In this document: positions 12,546 to 24,830 of the stretch, piece after piece | How the letters are laid out: every line of letters begins with the position of its first letter | How positions within the stretch are numbered: position 1 is the stretch's first letter | From: Metaphire vulgaris | Lineage: Eukaryota; Annelida; Clitellata; Crassiclitellata; Megascolecidae | Direction of reading: 5' to 3' | Assembly (NCBI GenBank): GCA_018105865.1 | Contig: CM030849.1 | Span: 2,604,513-2,668,512, forward strand | DNA: 64,000 nucleotides | Position numbers and translations under genes: made by a program | Notes under the pieces: generated by a model | Databases searched by the model: none | What the model saw: the letters and a program-made list of their open reading frames with translations, nothing else | Told to the model about the DNA's origin: nothing

Positions 12546-13672
12546 TCACTGTTGTTGATTGTGGCCCGAATTTGAACCTGGCCAAGACATGCCACCACCA
12601 CTAAACAAGAAAACATTGGACAGTAATGCAACAGATACACATTAACAACTGAACATTCATAGGTACATCCATACAGTACGTGTGCACTGATGGGGAAGAT
12701 GGGAGAGTTGGAGTTAGGAGATTTTGCCCATGTACGTGTGCTGCAGGGAGGTTGAAAACATCCTTTTGGCAAACCTACTACATGGATGAGTCCATACCTT
12801 TACTTTAGGTTTTAAAAATCTTGTTTTTGACATTATAAAACCTAAATTTTAAAGCAAACTTGAAAGACCAATCAATAAATCAATCAACCAAACAACCAAC
12901 CATTCAACTCACCAAAGGTTGCAAAACAACTATTGATTGAACTATTTCAACTCACCAAATTTACATATTATACATTCACATTATTATAATCAATAACATA
13001 ATCAATAAACCAAAGTTTTTCTCGATACTACACAAAAAAACTGAACTCAGAGAGCCCAACAGAAAGAGTCTACATTTTCAGGCAAACTTTGGGGAGGGTT
13101 ATTTCTAGGATTATCCAGTGGGGTGGGGTGGGGGTGTGTCAATAAATTATGGGGGTCTCCTGCCAAAAAAGTCTGGCAAGCAATAAAGGTCGTCCCTAGC
13201 TGAGAAGTCACTCTCAAATTGAGGGGGGTGTTGGTGGGGGTGTAAAAATATCCCTGCATGGGGTGAAGGGTGCATTGAAAATTGACTTGGACACCAAAAA
13301 CTGCACTCTACATTTTCAGGCATACTTTCAATTGCCAGTACAAATCCTCCGTATCCCTGTTGACTGTAGTTCTGTTGACTGTAGTTCTGTTGCATGTAGT
13401 TCATCTGATTGTAAGAAGCGGGCATATACGCTCCACCCGGCATCTGCGCCGGCATCTGCGGATACCCCTGCTGGTAGCCCCAGTAGCCCATCGGCATGTA
13501 GTAACCCTGATTGCCAGCTCCATAACCCTAAAACAGCGACAATAACAACAACCAAAACGTGGACATCAATGTAAAATAAATGTAAAATCCATAGAAAGAC
13601 AATATAACATATTACATATTACAAAACTATAACATATTACATATTACAACATATTACAATATAACATAATAG

Positions 13673-13710
<38 letters not shown>

Positions 13711-13953
13711 GCAGTAGTAATAGCAGTAGTAGATGCAGCCTTAGTAGCAGTAGTAATAGTGAACAGAGTAGTAGCAATGGTGGAGGTGTCAGTAGGATTA
13801 GTAGTTGCTATAGGAGTTGCCATAGCAACAATAGTGGTAGTAGCAGTAATAGTGCTTGTAGTAGTAGCAATGGTAGTTGTGTTAGTAGTAGTAGTATCAG
13901 TAGCCTTAGTAGCAGTAGTGGTAACAGCAGCAGCACTAGTAGTGATGATGATG

Positions 13954-13993
<40 letters not shown>

Positions 13994-14148
13994 AATTTGA
14001 GCTGTTTATATGAAGTTATACCAAGAAAACTTTTACCCAATAATCAATACATTTTCTAGCAGTAGTAGTAGTAGTAGCTATAGTAGTAGTAGCTATAGTA
14101 GTAGTAGGTAGTGGTAGCAGTAGTAGTAGTAGTAGTAGCAGCAGCAGC

Positions 14149-14180
<32 letters not shown>

Positions 14181-15183
14181 CAGCAGTAGAACTTGAGCTG
14201 TTTTACATTTTCTGGGCGGTTTGGCGGTTGAGTGACACTGGGTGTGGCGCCCGTTGTCTTCTGGGGGCTCTGTGCCGCCGTGCCAGTGTCGGAAACTTCC
14301 TTGCCCCAAGAGCACCGAACCGATGCCCCGTTGACGTCTGGCGCCGTGCAAACCGACAATCGCACGAGCGGCCGACTCCTTTGTCTCCATCCTACAGAGT
14401 AAGTAAGAAAGACATCACACACAAACCAGCATCTAAAGGACCCACAAGACTTATGGAATTTTCTTACAGGCAGGGATATTTTTACACCCCCTAACACACA
14501 CCCCCAACCTGAGGCCTGGGATGACCTTTTTTGCTCGTCAGGCTTTTTTGGCAAGGATGGACACACAAAATATACAGACACCCCGCCAAAATTTATAATC
14601 CTAGAAATAACCCTGCTTACAGACATTCTACAAGGGTAATAAAATCTATGGAACAATACAAAGAGGGCAATGGGTCAACAAGTCTTGATCCATGGCCCAT
14701 TACATTTTTATGACTCTATGGTAAAGATGTTACTTGTGTATACTCACTCACTCACTCACTCACTCACTCACTCACTCACTCACTCACTCACTCACTCACT
14801 CACTCACTCACTCACTCACTCACTTAAACACTCAACCAATCACTCAATCAATCAATCAATCAATCAATCAACCAATCAACTCACGAAAAATGCCACAAAA
14901 GCAAAGAATGTTACAGGTAGCAGAATCACTTTAAAAACCTTGACTCTTTGAACCTGGCAAAAGCAATTTACCAGCCTGTAACAGAATTCTCTGAAAGAAG
15001 TAACAGATCCAAAGGGTTAAAAGCACCATTTGTCTTATAAAAACTAACGTCTCACCGGACAAACGCAAAGCATTTCTCTTTAAATACACGGACATCCATA
15101 ACGTTTCCAAACTCGCCAAACATCTGCCGCAGTAGTTCTTCTGTAATTAACAAAATACCAATAAATCATTATAATAATTATAA

Positions 15184-15224
<41 letters not shown>

Positions 15225-15958
15225 CAACAAAAACAATGCAAATCTCAAGCGATCCTATCTAATAATAGCAAATTTTTTTTTTTTTAAATTCATCAAAAAT
15301 AAGGAAACTAAATTCACTCCTTCACCCACCCACCCACCCACCCACCCACCCACCCACCCCTCCCTCCCTCCCTCCCTCCCTCACTCACTCACTCACTCAC
15401 TCACTCACTCACTCACTCACTCACTCACTCACTCACTCACTCACTCACTCACAAAGACCTAAATCAATTTACATAAATGCAAACATATAAACAATCAATA
15501 ACATGACCTAACATGAAATAACACTATTATAACTATTAATTAATAGCAAAAGCAGTCTGCAATTGAATACCAAGGCAAAAATTGCACAAGTGCAGACAAA
15601 GTGCTGTGCAGAAGCAGATTATAAGCACCCCATAAATATGGCAAGTCGTGGCAGTCATAATTCAACTGGGGCTTTGGTGATTATGTCAGTAGGTGTCAAA
15701 ATCATGTCATGTCATGTCATGAGTGCTGTCAAATTGCATGACAAACCTGACAGACCGGACTGGATGCCGCCGCAGTAAACTGTTGTGTTAGTTGTACTAG
15801 CCTGATTGAAAATATCATCATAGTTGAGTGTTGGCTTGCCTTAACAAACAAAATCAAGAACAATCATTGACAATCAACAATCGTCAACAATCATCATCAT
15901 CACCACCACCATTCACCACCACCAAACATGCATTATGAAGTGGCACAATAGAAGTTTT

Positions 15959-15993
<35 letters not shown>

Positions 15994-18605
15994 ATAAATC
16001 AAACATCTAAATTCAATGTATACATATCAATGCTTTGTGTGTTCCTCTACGGACAATATCAAGGTTCAAAATAGATGTCTAATGTTGTCATCCGAAATGT
16101 TTACGCGAAAATTCCCACCCCAAAATATCCATCCCGTAATATACAGCACAACATTATCCGATTGCCTGCATATATCTGTCCTGCGGCAAGAGCAAACGTC
16201 AGCATTTGTAACAAATCTAAAACCTGAACATCATAGACAATCGCACGTCTGCCAAAAATCTCCATACTTACTTGGTTTGGCCGTAGCAACGCTGCCTTTC
16301 CCGCTCGCCCAATTTGTACGAATTGGACGACCCCCAAGCCACTGGCCATTCATGGACGCAATGGCAATCTCAGCCTCCTAGAAAAAAGCCATCCACAAAA
16401 ATTCTCCTAATTTAAAACTAATTTCGTCAACTCTATGTTACCTCACCCCAATAAGGGGAACATGGTTGCCCCTCCCCCATGTTTCACCCAAATCTTTCAA
16501 TGACTGGGACCCATTTATATAAGTAAGTAAGCAAAATCTTGTAAATTTATATAGAGCTTTGGAAAGTAGTACAGTAGTATCTGCTTATTCTTAGGCACTT
16601 AATCTTTCTTGAAATAGATATAGGTAAGGTGGGTTGTTGGCCAGGCAAAGGTCAGTGCATCCATGAGGCGGTGGGGTGGGTTGTTATAGCTCCGGAGGAA
16701 ATGACTTTTGGAATAGGACGGTCTTAAGTTTAGACCTAAAGGTTTGAGGAGATAGTGAAGGAATTAAAGGAACTGAGGATTCGGAGCTTGTTGTTTAGAC
16801 ACACCTCAAAATTTTGTGCACTCTTTTAGAACACCGCGGATATTAAGCCATGACCATTTTACCAAAGTGATTTGGAGGGGGGAGTGGCAGGTGGTTGAAA
16901 AAACTTTCCTGTAAACTTAAAAATAAGTTACCCCCAAATTTTCTGATATTGAGTGTTGAAAGTCAATAGTAAAAAGTTTAGCAGTGCGTGGATCGAATTG
17001 GTAACTTCTAAAAATGTTATCCCCCCAAACAGGCAAAATAATTCTCTGCGAATGTTAAGCACTCAAAGTGATTTCCGATTTGGCGTACCTCTCTCCTAAC
17101 AAAGCAGACAAATCCATATCCTTTCGATAGCTGCGTGTGAGGGTCGCGGATAACTTTACACTCCCTATTATCAACAAAATCACATTGAAACCGACCAATT
17201 GAGCAATTTTATTTCAGCAATCAGTTTTCTAGTAATTGTAATCAAATGGAAATTGCAATTTGTGTATAAGATCTTAAATAATTAATTAGTAACTAAACCA
17301 AAGAAAAACTATTAAAGAAAAGCAAAGATAACTGATTAATATTCACATCCACATATTAATATTCATATCCACAATTAATATTCATATGTACATATTAATA
17401 TTCATATCCACATATTAATGTTCATATCCATAATCAGTATTCATATCCATAATTAGTATTCATATCCACAATTAATAGTCACATCCACATATTAATATCC
17501 ACAATTATTATTCATATCCATAATTAATACTCATATCCACATATCCATTGATTCTTGCTAAAATCACATTAACAATTGTAAAAAATATCAGAAAATGAAA
17601 ACTATATTACATATATAGTTTCAGCTACAAATTCTTTAAAACAGAAAGGAAAGTGCGCACTGTGCCGACTTTAAACTAGCACTTACGAAATCTCGCCAAA
17701 CGGCGCGAACGCACTTCTCAGTTGCGCTGAGTCGATTTCTGGACTTACGTCGCCAATGTAGACATGGAAGTGATCTTGAAAAGCAAAAACAACAAGGTAA
17801 GTAAGACAGTTGTTCACACACACACACACACACACACACGCATTCACACACCAAAATACACAGAATATCTACTTCTCATGCCTTTAAAGTTGTCATGGCT
17901 TACTTGTAGTGTCCTGTTTGGCATTGTTGCCTGGAGACGATGCCCAATTGACCTTCAGTTCCTGTAAAAAGGTATCAAAAGACATTCGGGTAGAAATAAT
18001 ACCAAGGGGAAGCTCTGTAACCACCCATTATTATTATTATTATTACTAATTATTATTATTATCATTATTGTTACTAATTATTATTACGAACTTCTATAGC
18101 ACCAGTTATAATACTCAAAAAGCATCAAATGATGGTTACTCCAAATTCACACCACAAAAGACCAGAGATAAGTCAGTCAGTGAAAAGACAAGTGTATAAC
18201 ATACACCACTAAGCATAAACCTACATATAAAATGCATTGTTATTGTCTCAATTTTGCTACAAGATGCAAAGAAGTTACAGTGATCTAACTCATTTCATTT
18301 TCATCAATTTCACCGGGTGATAGATATGGTGGTCTAGTGACACAAGTTGAAAACTTTTCGAAAACTGCTGTTTGTTCGTAGTTATCCAACTTATCCAGAA
18401 CATTACTTGCTGTCAGATATACTGCATTTAACATTGTTAGGTGTCCAAACAGTACTTGTACGATATGCCACCATAACCAGATCATTATTATTATTATTAT
18501 TATTACTATTATTATTACTACTATTATTATTAATACAATTATTATTACTATTATTACTATTATTATAACTATTATAATTATTATTATTATAATTATTATT
18601 ATTAA

Positions 18606-18642
<37 letters not shown>

Positions 18643-19492
18643 CTTACACGTCCGAGAACACTTCTTTTGTTCATTGCCATGAGTGCCGCCTGTGCGTCTT
18701 TCGTTTCGCTGTATTTCACAAATGCATACGGATCATGTCCCACCTACAGACATCACAGAAAAACTGATTACACACTGTATATATCACCACCACCAAGAGG
18801 CAAGACCATAGGCAGATCCAGGGGAGGGTACAGGGGAATGTGCCCCCCACCCCAATATACAAAAAAAATTGTTCTGATTTCTCATCAAAGCAAAAAGCCA
18901 AAAAGTCATAAATGCATGAATAAATAAGTGATTTTTTACTTCCTAAGTTTCAATAATTCTACTGGAAATTCTACTGGAAAGTGCAAATCCAGGCAGAATG
19001 ATGAACTGAACACAAGGTGACCCCTCCGAACTGATTTCCTCGATCTGCCCATGGGGTTGATACAAATTACCCCCTACAATTTCACTGCAATTGAAAGCAG
19101 CTACAAAAATAAGGCAAAAATGGACGAGTCTCCCAGATTTTACTACCATATTTTTATCAACCAAATGACAATGAAAGCCTCTTTGCAGTCCACATTTGGA
19201 AATGTTTAGGAAGTGTGAACCATGTAATCTTTAGCTCCTTTACTGGCCATAACTCATATATGTATCCATTTTACATTACATTACAAATAAAATAAATGGC
19301 CACTTAAAAGTAGCTGGTTATAACTTAAAACTTATTTCTTGAGACCACTAGCCTTTAAACAGTTCATAGCTGTGATTATTACTGTAATACAAAAACAAAC
19401 CAATGTTTACTTTTCATTGTCTTTCTAAAGATGTCATCCACTAAAAATTCAACATCCACAATCCACCATTTAACTATTTCCAAACCAAAAGC

Positions 19493-19530
<38 letters not shown>

Positions 19531-20179
19531 CAGAGAAATGCTGAAAGGCTTTGAAGCAATAATAAACAATTAAAGTAAATAAACAGTCAATTCAACTTTC
19601 ATGTTTTCTTAGATGAAAATGTTCCAGTGGCAAACCTCGCGAATGACTTTGCAGTCTGTACATGAACCGAACGTGCTGAACAACGCATACAGGAGGTCTT
19701 CGGGTGTGGTAGGCTCAAGGTTCCCAATGTAACTATACAGAAAACCAAACCAAAAGTCATGTATTACAAAAAATATCCATGCAATGTAATACTTATTTAT
19801 GCAGTACATCTTCTGAAAAGTCACTCAAAGCTGTAATCACTGCATTTTGATAAAAAGATGAGTTTTAAGTCATTTCAGAAAGAGGGCCTTAGAATCAACA
19901 GTTGCTAAATTACCTATACTGGGACCAAGAGCATTCCAGAGTATAGTTATCACGAAATAATTTATTCAATTTGATTAGTTAACTTTAAATTAAACCGATA
20001 AAGGCATTTAATTTAGCCTATCGTACGACGATCTCACAACGCTCTATGGAGGTACACTAAGGGCACTACATAAATCTCTATTACGAAAAATACTTAACAA
20101 ATGACTTTTCTCTTTTTAACTTTAAAATATATTCAATAACGAACACGTACAGTGTGCGAAGCGCACCGTCGTCCGACAT
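12546..20179 (-). CDS. TIA1/TIAL1-like: TIA-1/TIAR-like triple-RRM RNA-binding protein (multi-exon)
   Basis: TIA proteins bind U-rich RNA, promote use of weak 5' splice sites and assemble stress granules. I assembled coding exons by GT-AG sites and phase: 20151-20179, 19636-19732, 18648-18743, 17904-17961, 17687-17774, 17089-17164, 16272-16377, 15747-15839, 15056-15140, 14207-14391, 13342-13527, and tentatively 12546-12600. RRM1 (about residues 8-80) has LYIGNL and [11 protein letters not shown]2 (about 95-170) has VYIGDV and KGYGFVCF, then [15 protein letters not shown], a TIA-family hallmark. RRM3 (about 203-270) has VYCGGI and KCFAFVRM. The tail is Y/Q/G/M-rich ([19 protein letters not shown]). 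All junctions through exon 10 are phase-consistent. As given, exon 10 contains one extra base near 14345. The last exon would give [15 protein letters not shown] then stop, but its phase does not fit the preceding donor, so the 3' end is uncertain. Introns hold microsatellites and MITEs. Confidence 0.9.
13085..13257. mobile_element. MITE family I copy (in TIA 3' region)
   Basis: GGTTATTTCTAGGATTATCC at the left and GTGTAAAAATATCCCTG at the right match, inverted, the complete copy at 14471-14615. If TIA exon 11 is read through its putative donor at 13342, the open frame runs into this element until a stop at 13147. Confidence 0.65.
13676..14195. repeat. (TTA)n, (AGT)n and (AGC)n compound tracts
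   Basis: TTA triplets (13676-13711), then a long interrupted AGT/GTA tract to about 13993 and again 14060-14190, inside the TIA intron between exons 10 and 11. The poly-Val and poly-Leu frames are artefacts. Confidence 0.9.
14471..14615. mobile_element. MITE family I, intact copy
   Basis: Starts CAGGGATATTTTTACACCCC and ends CTAGAAATAACCCTG. Flanks CTTACAGG and CTTACAGA are an 8-bp duplication with one mismatch. Contains GATGACCTTTTTTGCTCGTC, the motif shared with several other MITE families here. Lies in a TIA intron. Confidence 0.85.
14738..14880. repeat. (ACTC)n then (AATC)n microsatellite
   Basis: About 20 ACTC units followed by AATC units, in a TIA intron. Confidence 0.95.
15187..15451. 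repeat. (AAT)n, (CCCA)n, (CCCT)n, (CACT)n tracts
   Basis: AAT triplets at 15187-15221. From about 15320 tetranucleotides step through CCCA, CCCT and CACT by single substitutions. Intronic (TIA). Confidence 0.95.
15925..15993 (+). mobile_element. LINE 3' end with (GAT)n tail
   Basis: ATGCATTATGAAGTGGCACA followed by ATAGAAGTTTTAT resembles the LINE 3' terminus seen at 56600, but the tail here is GAT triplets instead of AGATT. Confidence 0.5.
16527..16790. mobile_element. SINE-like dispersed repeat (AAGT tail)
   Basis: AAGTAAGTAAGCAAAATCTT, then TATATAGAGCTTTGGAAAG, CTGCTTATTCTTAGGC and AATCTTTCTTGAAATAG. The same ordered blocks occur at 24911-25035 and inverted at 27424-27549, and shorter pieces near 10180, 28996 and 46345. 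The AAGT repeats look like the 3' tail of a retroposon. Class not resolved. Confidence 0.55.
17336..17545. repeat. about 20-bp minisatellite, CATATCCA units
   Basis: About ten diverged units of the form ATTAATATTCATATCCACAT in the TIA intron between exons 5 and 6. Confidence 0.85.
18478..18641. repeat. (ATT)n interrupted microsatellite
   Basis: ATT/TTA triplets with ACT and ATA interruptions, starting seven bases beyond the donor of TIA exon 3. Another ATT tract lies at 18028-18085. Confidence 0.9.
19492..19528. repeat. (AAT)n microsatellite
   Basis: Pure AAT triplets in a TIA intron. Confidence 0.95.
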
Positions 20180-20588
20180 TTTAAACGGCAATTTCCTATT
20201 TAAAAGAATAAAATTTTAATCAATTTAAACAAAATTCGTATAAAATTCTCAACAACGACTACATTTGTCACGAACGCAGTGACGGCGAGCGGAAGTGTCT
20301 TTGTTGTAGCGCTATGACTTGATTTATCAGTTTATCACCTCCTCTTCCTTCATATAATGAAATTTAGGTGGCACGCATTTCTCTTCTCCAGCAATATCTA
20401 TCATGTGCTCTTCTGGAAATATTTGACAATTACAATTATATCCACTCATCATCATTATCATCATCATCATCGTCGTCGTCATCATCATCTTTATCGTCAT
20501 CATGATCATCATCATGATAATCATCAGCATCATCATGATCATCACGATCATCATTATCATCAATTCATCATCATCACCACCACCACCC

Positions 20589-20652
<64 letters not shown>

Positions 20653-20984
20653 TGGCTTCTCCTATCCGCCTCAGAATGTCATATTTTTGTCTGGCCTTAT
20701 ATTCTAATTATTTCGTACATTGGGAAGTGGAGTACAGAATTTCATGATTGGTGTAGTTGGATTATTGAATTTATTGTACCAAATGACATTATATTACACT
20801 GGAGATCTTGCTTACTTATTACAGCATTGATTCTTGAGCCTGATTTTATTTCCGGTTTGTCTAACACCAAACGAACCTTCAAAATATTGAAGAATTGCGA
20901 TGACTTAAATCAAATTAGTTGATTATTGCTAAATAATTAAAAATAATTAAGAAATAAATAAAAGAACAGTTTCTCTAAATCACA
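20180..20984. promoter_or_regulatory. shared intergenic region of TIA-like and LSm10 genes
   Basis: The start codons of the minus-strand TIA-like gene (20179) and plus-strand LSm10 gene (20985) diverge across 805 bp. The region must hold both 5' leaders and promoters. I see no clear TATA box; a long CAT-triplet tract (20441-20652) occupies the middle. Bidirectional control is inferred from geometry only. Confidence 0.5.
20441..20652. repeat. (CAT)n/(ATC)n microsatellite
   Basis: About 210 bp of interrupted then pure CAT triplets. It sits between the two divergent genes, so length variation could alter promoter spacing. Confidence 0.95.
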
Positions 20985-21410
20985 ATGGATTCAGCGCGTG
21001 AAAAGGCAAAAACGGCCAACACCTTAGTCATTCTATTGAAGTCAATGGTCGGGCTCGAAACAACCGTTGAACTGCGCAACGAGAGCGTCGTTCGCGGCGC
21101 TATAGAAGCCGTCGACTCCGCCATGAACGTTACCATGTCGGCAGCCGTCGTTACGTTACCGGACGGACGGTGTACGGAATGCGACGATTTACATTACATT
21201 CCCGGCCGTAATATCCGTTACGTCCAGATCCCGGACGATGTGGATGTCGGGGCGGCGATAGAGGCCGAACTAGGCCGGCTGAGGACGAGGGGCGCGAGGA
21301 CGCGCGTCGCGAAGAAACCGAAGCTGAGCGAAGCGGAGAAGAGACAGGAGAAACGCAAAAAGGTCGACACTGCGGTGGAGTTGATGAAGAAAAACCTGGA
21401 CATGATATGA
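20985..21410 (+). CDS. LSM10: U7 snRNA-associated Sm-like protein LSm10
   Basis: LSm10 replaces SmD1 in the U7 snRNP, which processes the 3' ends of replication-dependent histone pre-mRNAs in the nucleus. The 141-residue protein has an Sm1 motif at about 15-60 (TLVILLKSMVGLETTVELRN, then a region ending VDSAMNVTMS) and an Sm2 motif GRNIRYVQIPDDV at about 74-86, closely matching the animal LSm10 signature GRNVRYVHIPDDV. The C-terminal 40 residues are Lys/Arg-rich and diverged. The frame is a single uninterrupted exon from an ATG in context ACAATGG to TGA. It is markedly richer in CG dinucleotides than its surroundings. It stands head to head with the TIA-like gene. SmD1 itself is the alternative, but the sequence fits LSm10 better and lacks the SmD1 GR tail. 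Confidence 0.93.
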   Translation: MDSAREKAKTANTLVILLKSMVGLETTVELRNESVVRGAIEAVDSAMNVTMSAAVVTLPDGRCTECDDLHYIPGRNIRYVQIPDDVDVGAAIEAELGRLRTRGARTRVAKKPKLSEAEKRQEKRKKVDTAVELMKKNLDMI

Positions 21411-22778
21411 AACTGATTTAGCTAATAATAGTAATAATAATAATAATATTAATGTTAATATTAATAATAGCAGTTTAGAGTGGTTCAGTAAAGTCTGCTC
21501 TGTGAGAGTAGGTTGAGCTGATTATGCCTGTATTATTAGTATTAAGACAAGTTATATAGCGCCATGGTAAACAAAGGTCAAAGACAAGGGTGCTTAATAT
21601 TAATAATTGACTTATTTCTGTTCTTGTAATTTTGTTTTGTCAATTTTGTCCCTTATTGTTATCACGCAGAAAGAAATGTTTGATATGATAAGTGTGCACC
21701 AGAAATTGACTCCAAAATTATAGAACAAGTTTTTAAACTTGTCTTTTATACCTGGGATATTTACATAGACTGGTTGACAATAGATCTGGTTGTCAGTCCA
21801 GCCTAATATCCTGGATTTGACTTAGATCATGTTTGATTATGATTTGGTGTGCCATTGTCCTCAACTACACTAATCAAACCTTTGTTTAAGAGCTGTATTT
21901 AGCAGATAAAAAAATAGTGGGACTTTTAACCTAAAACCATACTGTTATATTTGGAGTAAAGGATAGACATTTTGCATATTTGAAATTTGTACGTTTTGAA
22001 ATGAAGGTTTTATTTCAACTCTCAGGGCCTGTTTCAATGTGCAGTGTACAAAATGTGCAGTGATAAAATGAAAATGTGCAGTGGTAAAATGCAACAATTA
22101 TCTGTGCTTTGTACAGTGATAAATTTTCCAGACGACCTTTTTTGTTTGTTTTTTGCACGAATGTCCACAAATTTTTCTGGGTTTAGTGTAGTGATAAATT
22201 TTTCTTAAAACAGTGTTCCATGCACTTCTAAGGTTCTGAGGAGTTTAGACATGTAGAGGAAATGACCAGTGGTGTCTGTGGACTTTTTCTGGAGAAATTC
22301 ATGCCAAGTAGAAATGATTGATACAGCAAAACATTGGCAGTAGACTTAAGATCTGGCAGTCTATTTTACTTTTTCCTTAAATTGTGTTACAATAAAGATT
22401 ATGAAAGTGCCCCCACAGGGCCGTCATTTCATTATTTTCCAGGGAGGGGGCAAGACTTTTGACTACAAGGCAGGCATTATCTTTTAAAATACCTATGCAG
22501 TATGCAAATTGGTTTTTGTCCATAGTACATGCTACATACAGGGGTGTAGCCAGGAACAACATAACAACTCATATGTTAAGTTTCAGTTCATAATTCTATA
22601 TGTCTATGTCTATATCATATGTTTATATGCCTACTTTGTCAGTGATCTCTATAAATTAACCTAACATGGCCAATCTTTGAATGTCTATTTTAATGTACCA
22701 TCACACTCATGTTTTTTCCAAATGCATAAAGACAACAGTGGTTCTCACACTGGAGAGACCCTACTGGACCACTTTAAA

Positions 22779-22810
<32 letters not shown>

Positions 22811-22869
22811 GCACAAAGCGTCTGATACAGTCTTTTCATCCAATTTGTTCCATCTATTGCCATTATCCA

Positions 22870-23166
22870 CAGTAGCGTATAGCGAGGGTGTCCGGAAAAA
22901 TGTACGGCAAAATGTACATAGGGCGCCCTCAAATTCGAAAAAACTTGACAAGCAAAAAAGGTCATTGCCTATTTTACGCATAACCATAACTAAGGGATGC
23001 AGGTGATGACCTTTTTTGCCGGTCAAGTTTTTTTGGAGGGTCAGGGTCGAATAAACAACCAGCCGTAGTCGTTAAAGACTATCTCGAAAAAAATGTTGGG
23101 GATCGATTTTGGCGCCCCTCCCACTTCGTTGACCGGGGGTTGGCTCTGCCCCTCGCTACGCCACTG
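22870..23166. mobile_element. MITE family C copy 1
   Basis: Ends CAGTAGCGTATAGCGAGG and CCCCTCGCTACGCCACTG. The interior has TTGACAAGCAAAAAAGGTCA and an inverted second copy, GATGACCTTTTTTGCCGGTC. The right flank is a CAT microsatellite, so the target duplication cannot be read. Confidence 0.75.
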
Positions 23167-24606
23167 CATCATCATCATCATCATCATCAGAAAAGGAAAC
23201 ATTTTTGCAGTTCTGTAGCATTGAACAAGAAGGAAGCTATTGGAAACACTGCACTAGACTGAGCCCTCAGGCAGCGGCTTCTATCCCCCCTTGCAGCCAG
23301 GCTCAATTCCCCCCCACCCCCAAAAAATACAACCTCCCAAATTACAAATTCCCCCTGTTAATTTGCTCCCTTGTAGACTTAGTATTATATTCAGCTTTTC
23401 ATCCTTTGAGTTTGGCGTAGCCATCATTGATTTACTTTACCAGTGTTATTTTGAATCAATATCAGTCTCGGTTGAGTTCAGATTAGTAGTAAAATATTCC
23501 CCCCCCCATTTTTTCCCGGGCGCAGCTGCGCCCGCCTTAAATAGGGATAAAAGCCTTGGAGCCCTGCCGCCCTGCGACCCACTTTTGGATCGCGACCGTC
23601 AGTTTGGGAAACAGTGCTGCAAAAATTGATTAATACTGGCGACATCTGCTGAATAAATGGAAATTGTTATTCAAAATATCAATGCAAATCTCTTAAATTC
23701 ACTTATCTTTTGGTTAGTCAAAAATAGAAATTTCCGTATTTTATCATGTTAATGTAAAGGTTTGGATACTTTAAAGCGAAGTCTTTTAAAATGGATAATT
23801 TAAAGCGAAGTCTTTTAAAATGAGAATCTTAAACTAATAAAATAACGTACCTTTCTAAAGCCTGGCAGTAATGTCATATAAGAAACGTTAGAGAAATCGT
23901 TAACCGTTACCTTTAAGCGTTCTTATATTTTTGTCGCGAATATTTATTAATATTCGCAAGAAATACAATGTTAAATAATCTAAGGGCAGTTTGTAGTTGC
24001 CTAAGTTTTCTTATATTCGGCAGTGCACATATTTCAGTGCGAAAATAAATAGGCTATCCATATTGTGTTGTCCTACACAGTATGCGTATTACAGATATAG
24101 GCTGGTTGCAAGACCCTATGAGAAAGATAGAGTAGGGAGCCAATGCCCAGGACCGGATTAAGACCATGGGCGCCCGCATATTAAGACAAGAGGGGGGACT
24201 TTCGCCCCTGCAAAATGCAAATGCCAATATTTTACATTGAAATTTGATAACCTTGCTAAAATATAAGCCGTGACCATTGTGTTAAAATGTATGTGGTGTA
24301 ACCGTGACCATTGTGTTTTTCCCCTTCAGGAAAAAATTTTGGGCGCCCATGATTATGACCCACAGAGGCCCAAAGCACTTAAAGATTTGGTGCCCCAACC
24401 ATAGCCCTGAATAGGCCTCTATGTAATCCCAAGTAGGCCTATAAACAATAATAAACCATGTAATAAAATTGTATTTTTCAAAATTAAAAAAAACCACAGT
24501 AAGATGGAAAATAATGTTTAAGCTTTGTCTACATCCACTTCATTTAGATTTGAAAAGGGTTTCTCCTACTTTTATTAGGAGCAAATCAACACATTTATAG
24601 GCTACT

Positions 24607-24608
<2 letters not shown>

Positions 24609-24648
<40 letters not shown>
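24609..24648. repeat. (CA)n microsatellite
   Basis: Pure CA dinucleotides. Confidence 0.95.
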
Positions 24649-24649
<1 letters not shown>

Positions 24650-24667
24650 CACAAGCTGAAGCATATG

Positions 24668-24740
24668 AACCAGGGGTGTCAAAACTTTGGCCCGCGGGCC
24701 AAACTTGGCCTGCGGGCTGATTTTATTTGGCCCGCGAAAA
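24668..24740. mobile_element. hAT-like end fragment (GGCCCGCGGGCC)
   Basis: CAGGGGTGTCAAAACTTTGG then CCCGCGGGCCAAACTTGGCC resembles widespread hAT-type non-autonomous elements. Only one end is seen; a related fragment occurs near 46515-46590. Confidence 0.5.
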
Positions 24741-24830
24741 TATTTACGTTTTAAAATTTTTTACTAAGTTTCAGAGCCAAATGGTTGGAATACACCCGAA
24801 ATAAGATTTATTGATAAAAGTGCTATAGGC

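Noticed and set aside
14738..15451. Regularly repeated array considered as CRISPR-like
   Set aside because: Pure tetranucleotide microsatellite without spacers, in an intron of an animal gene.
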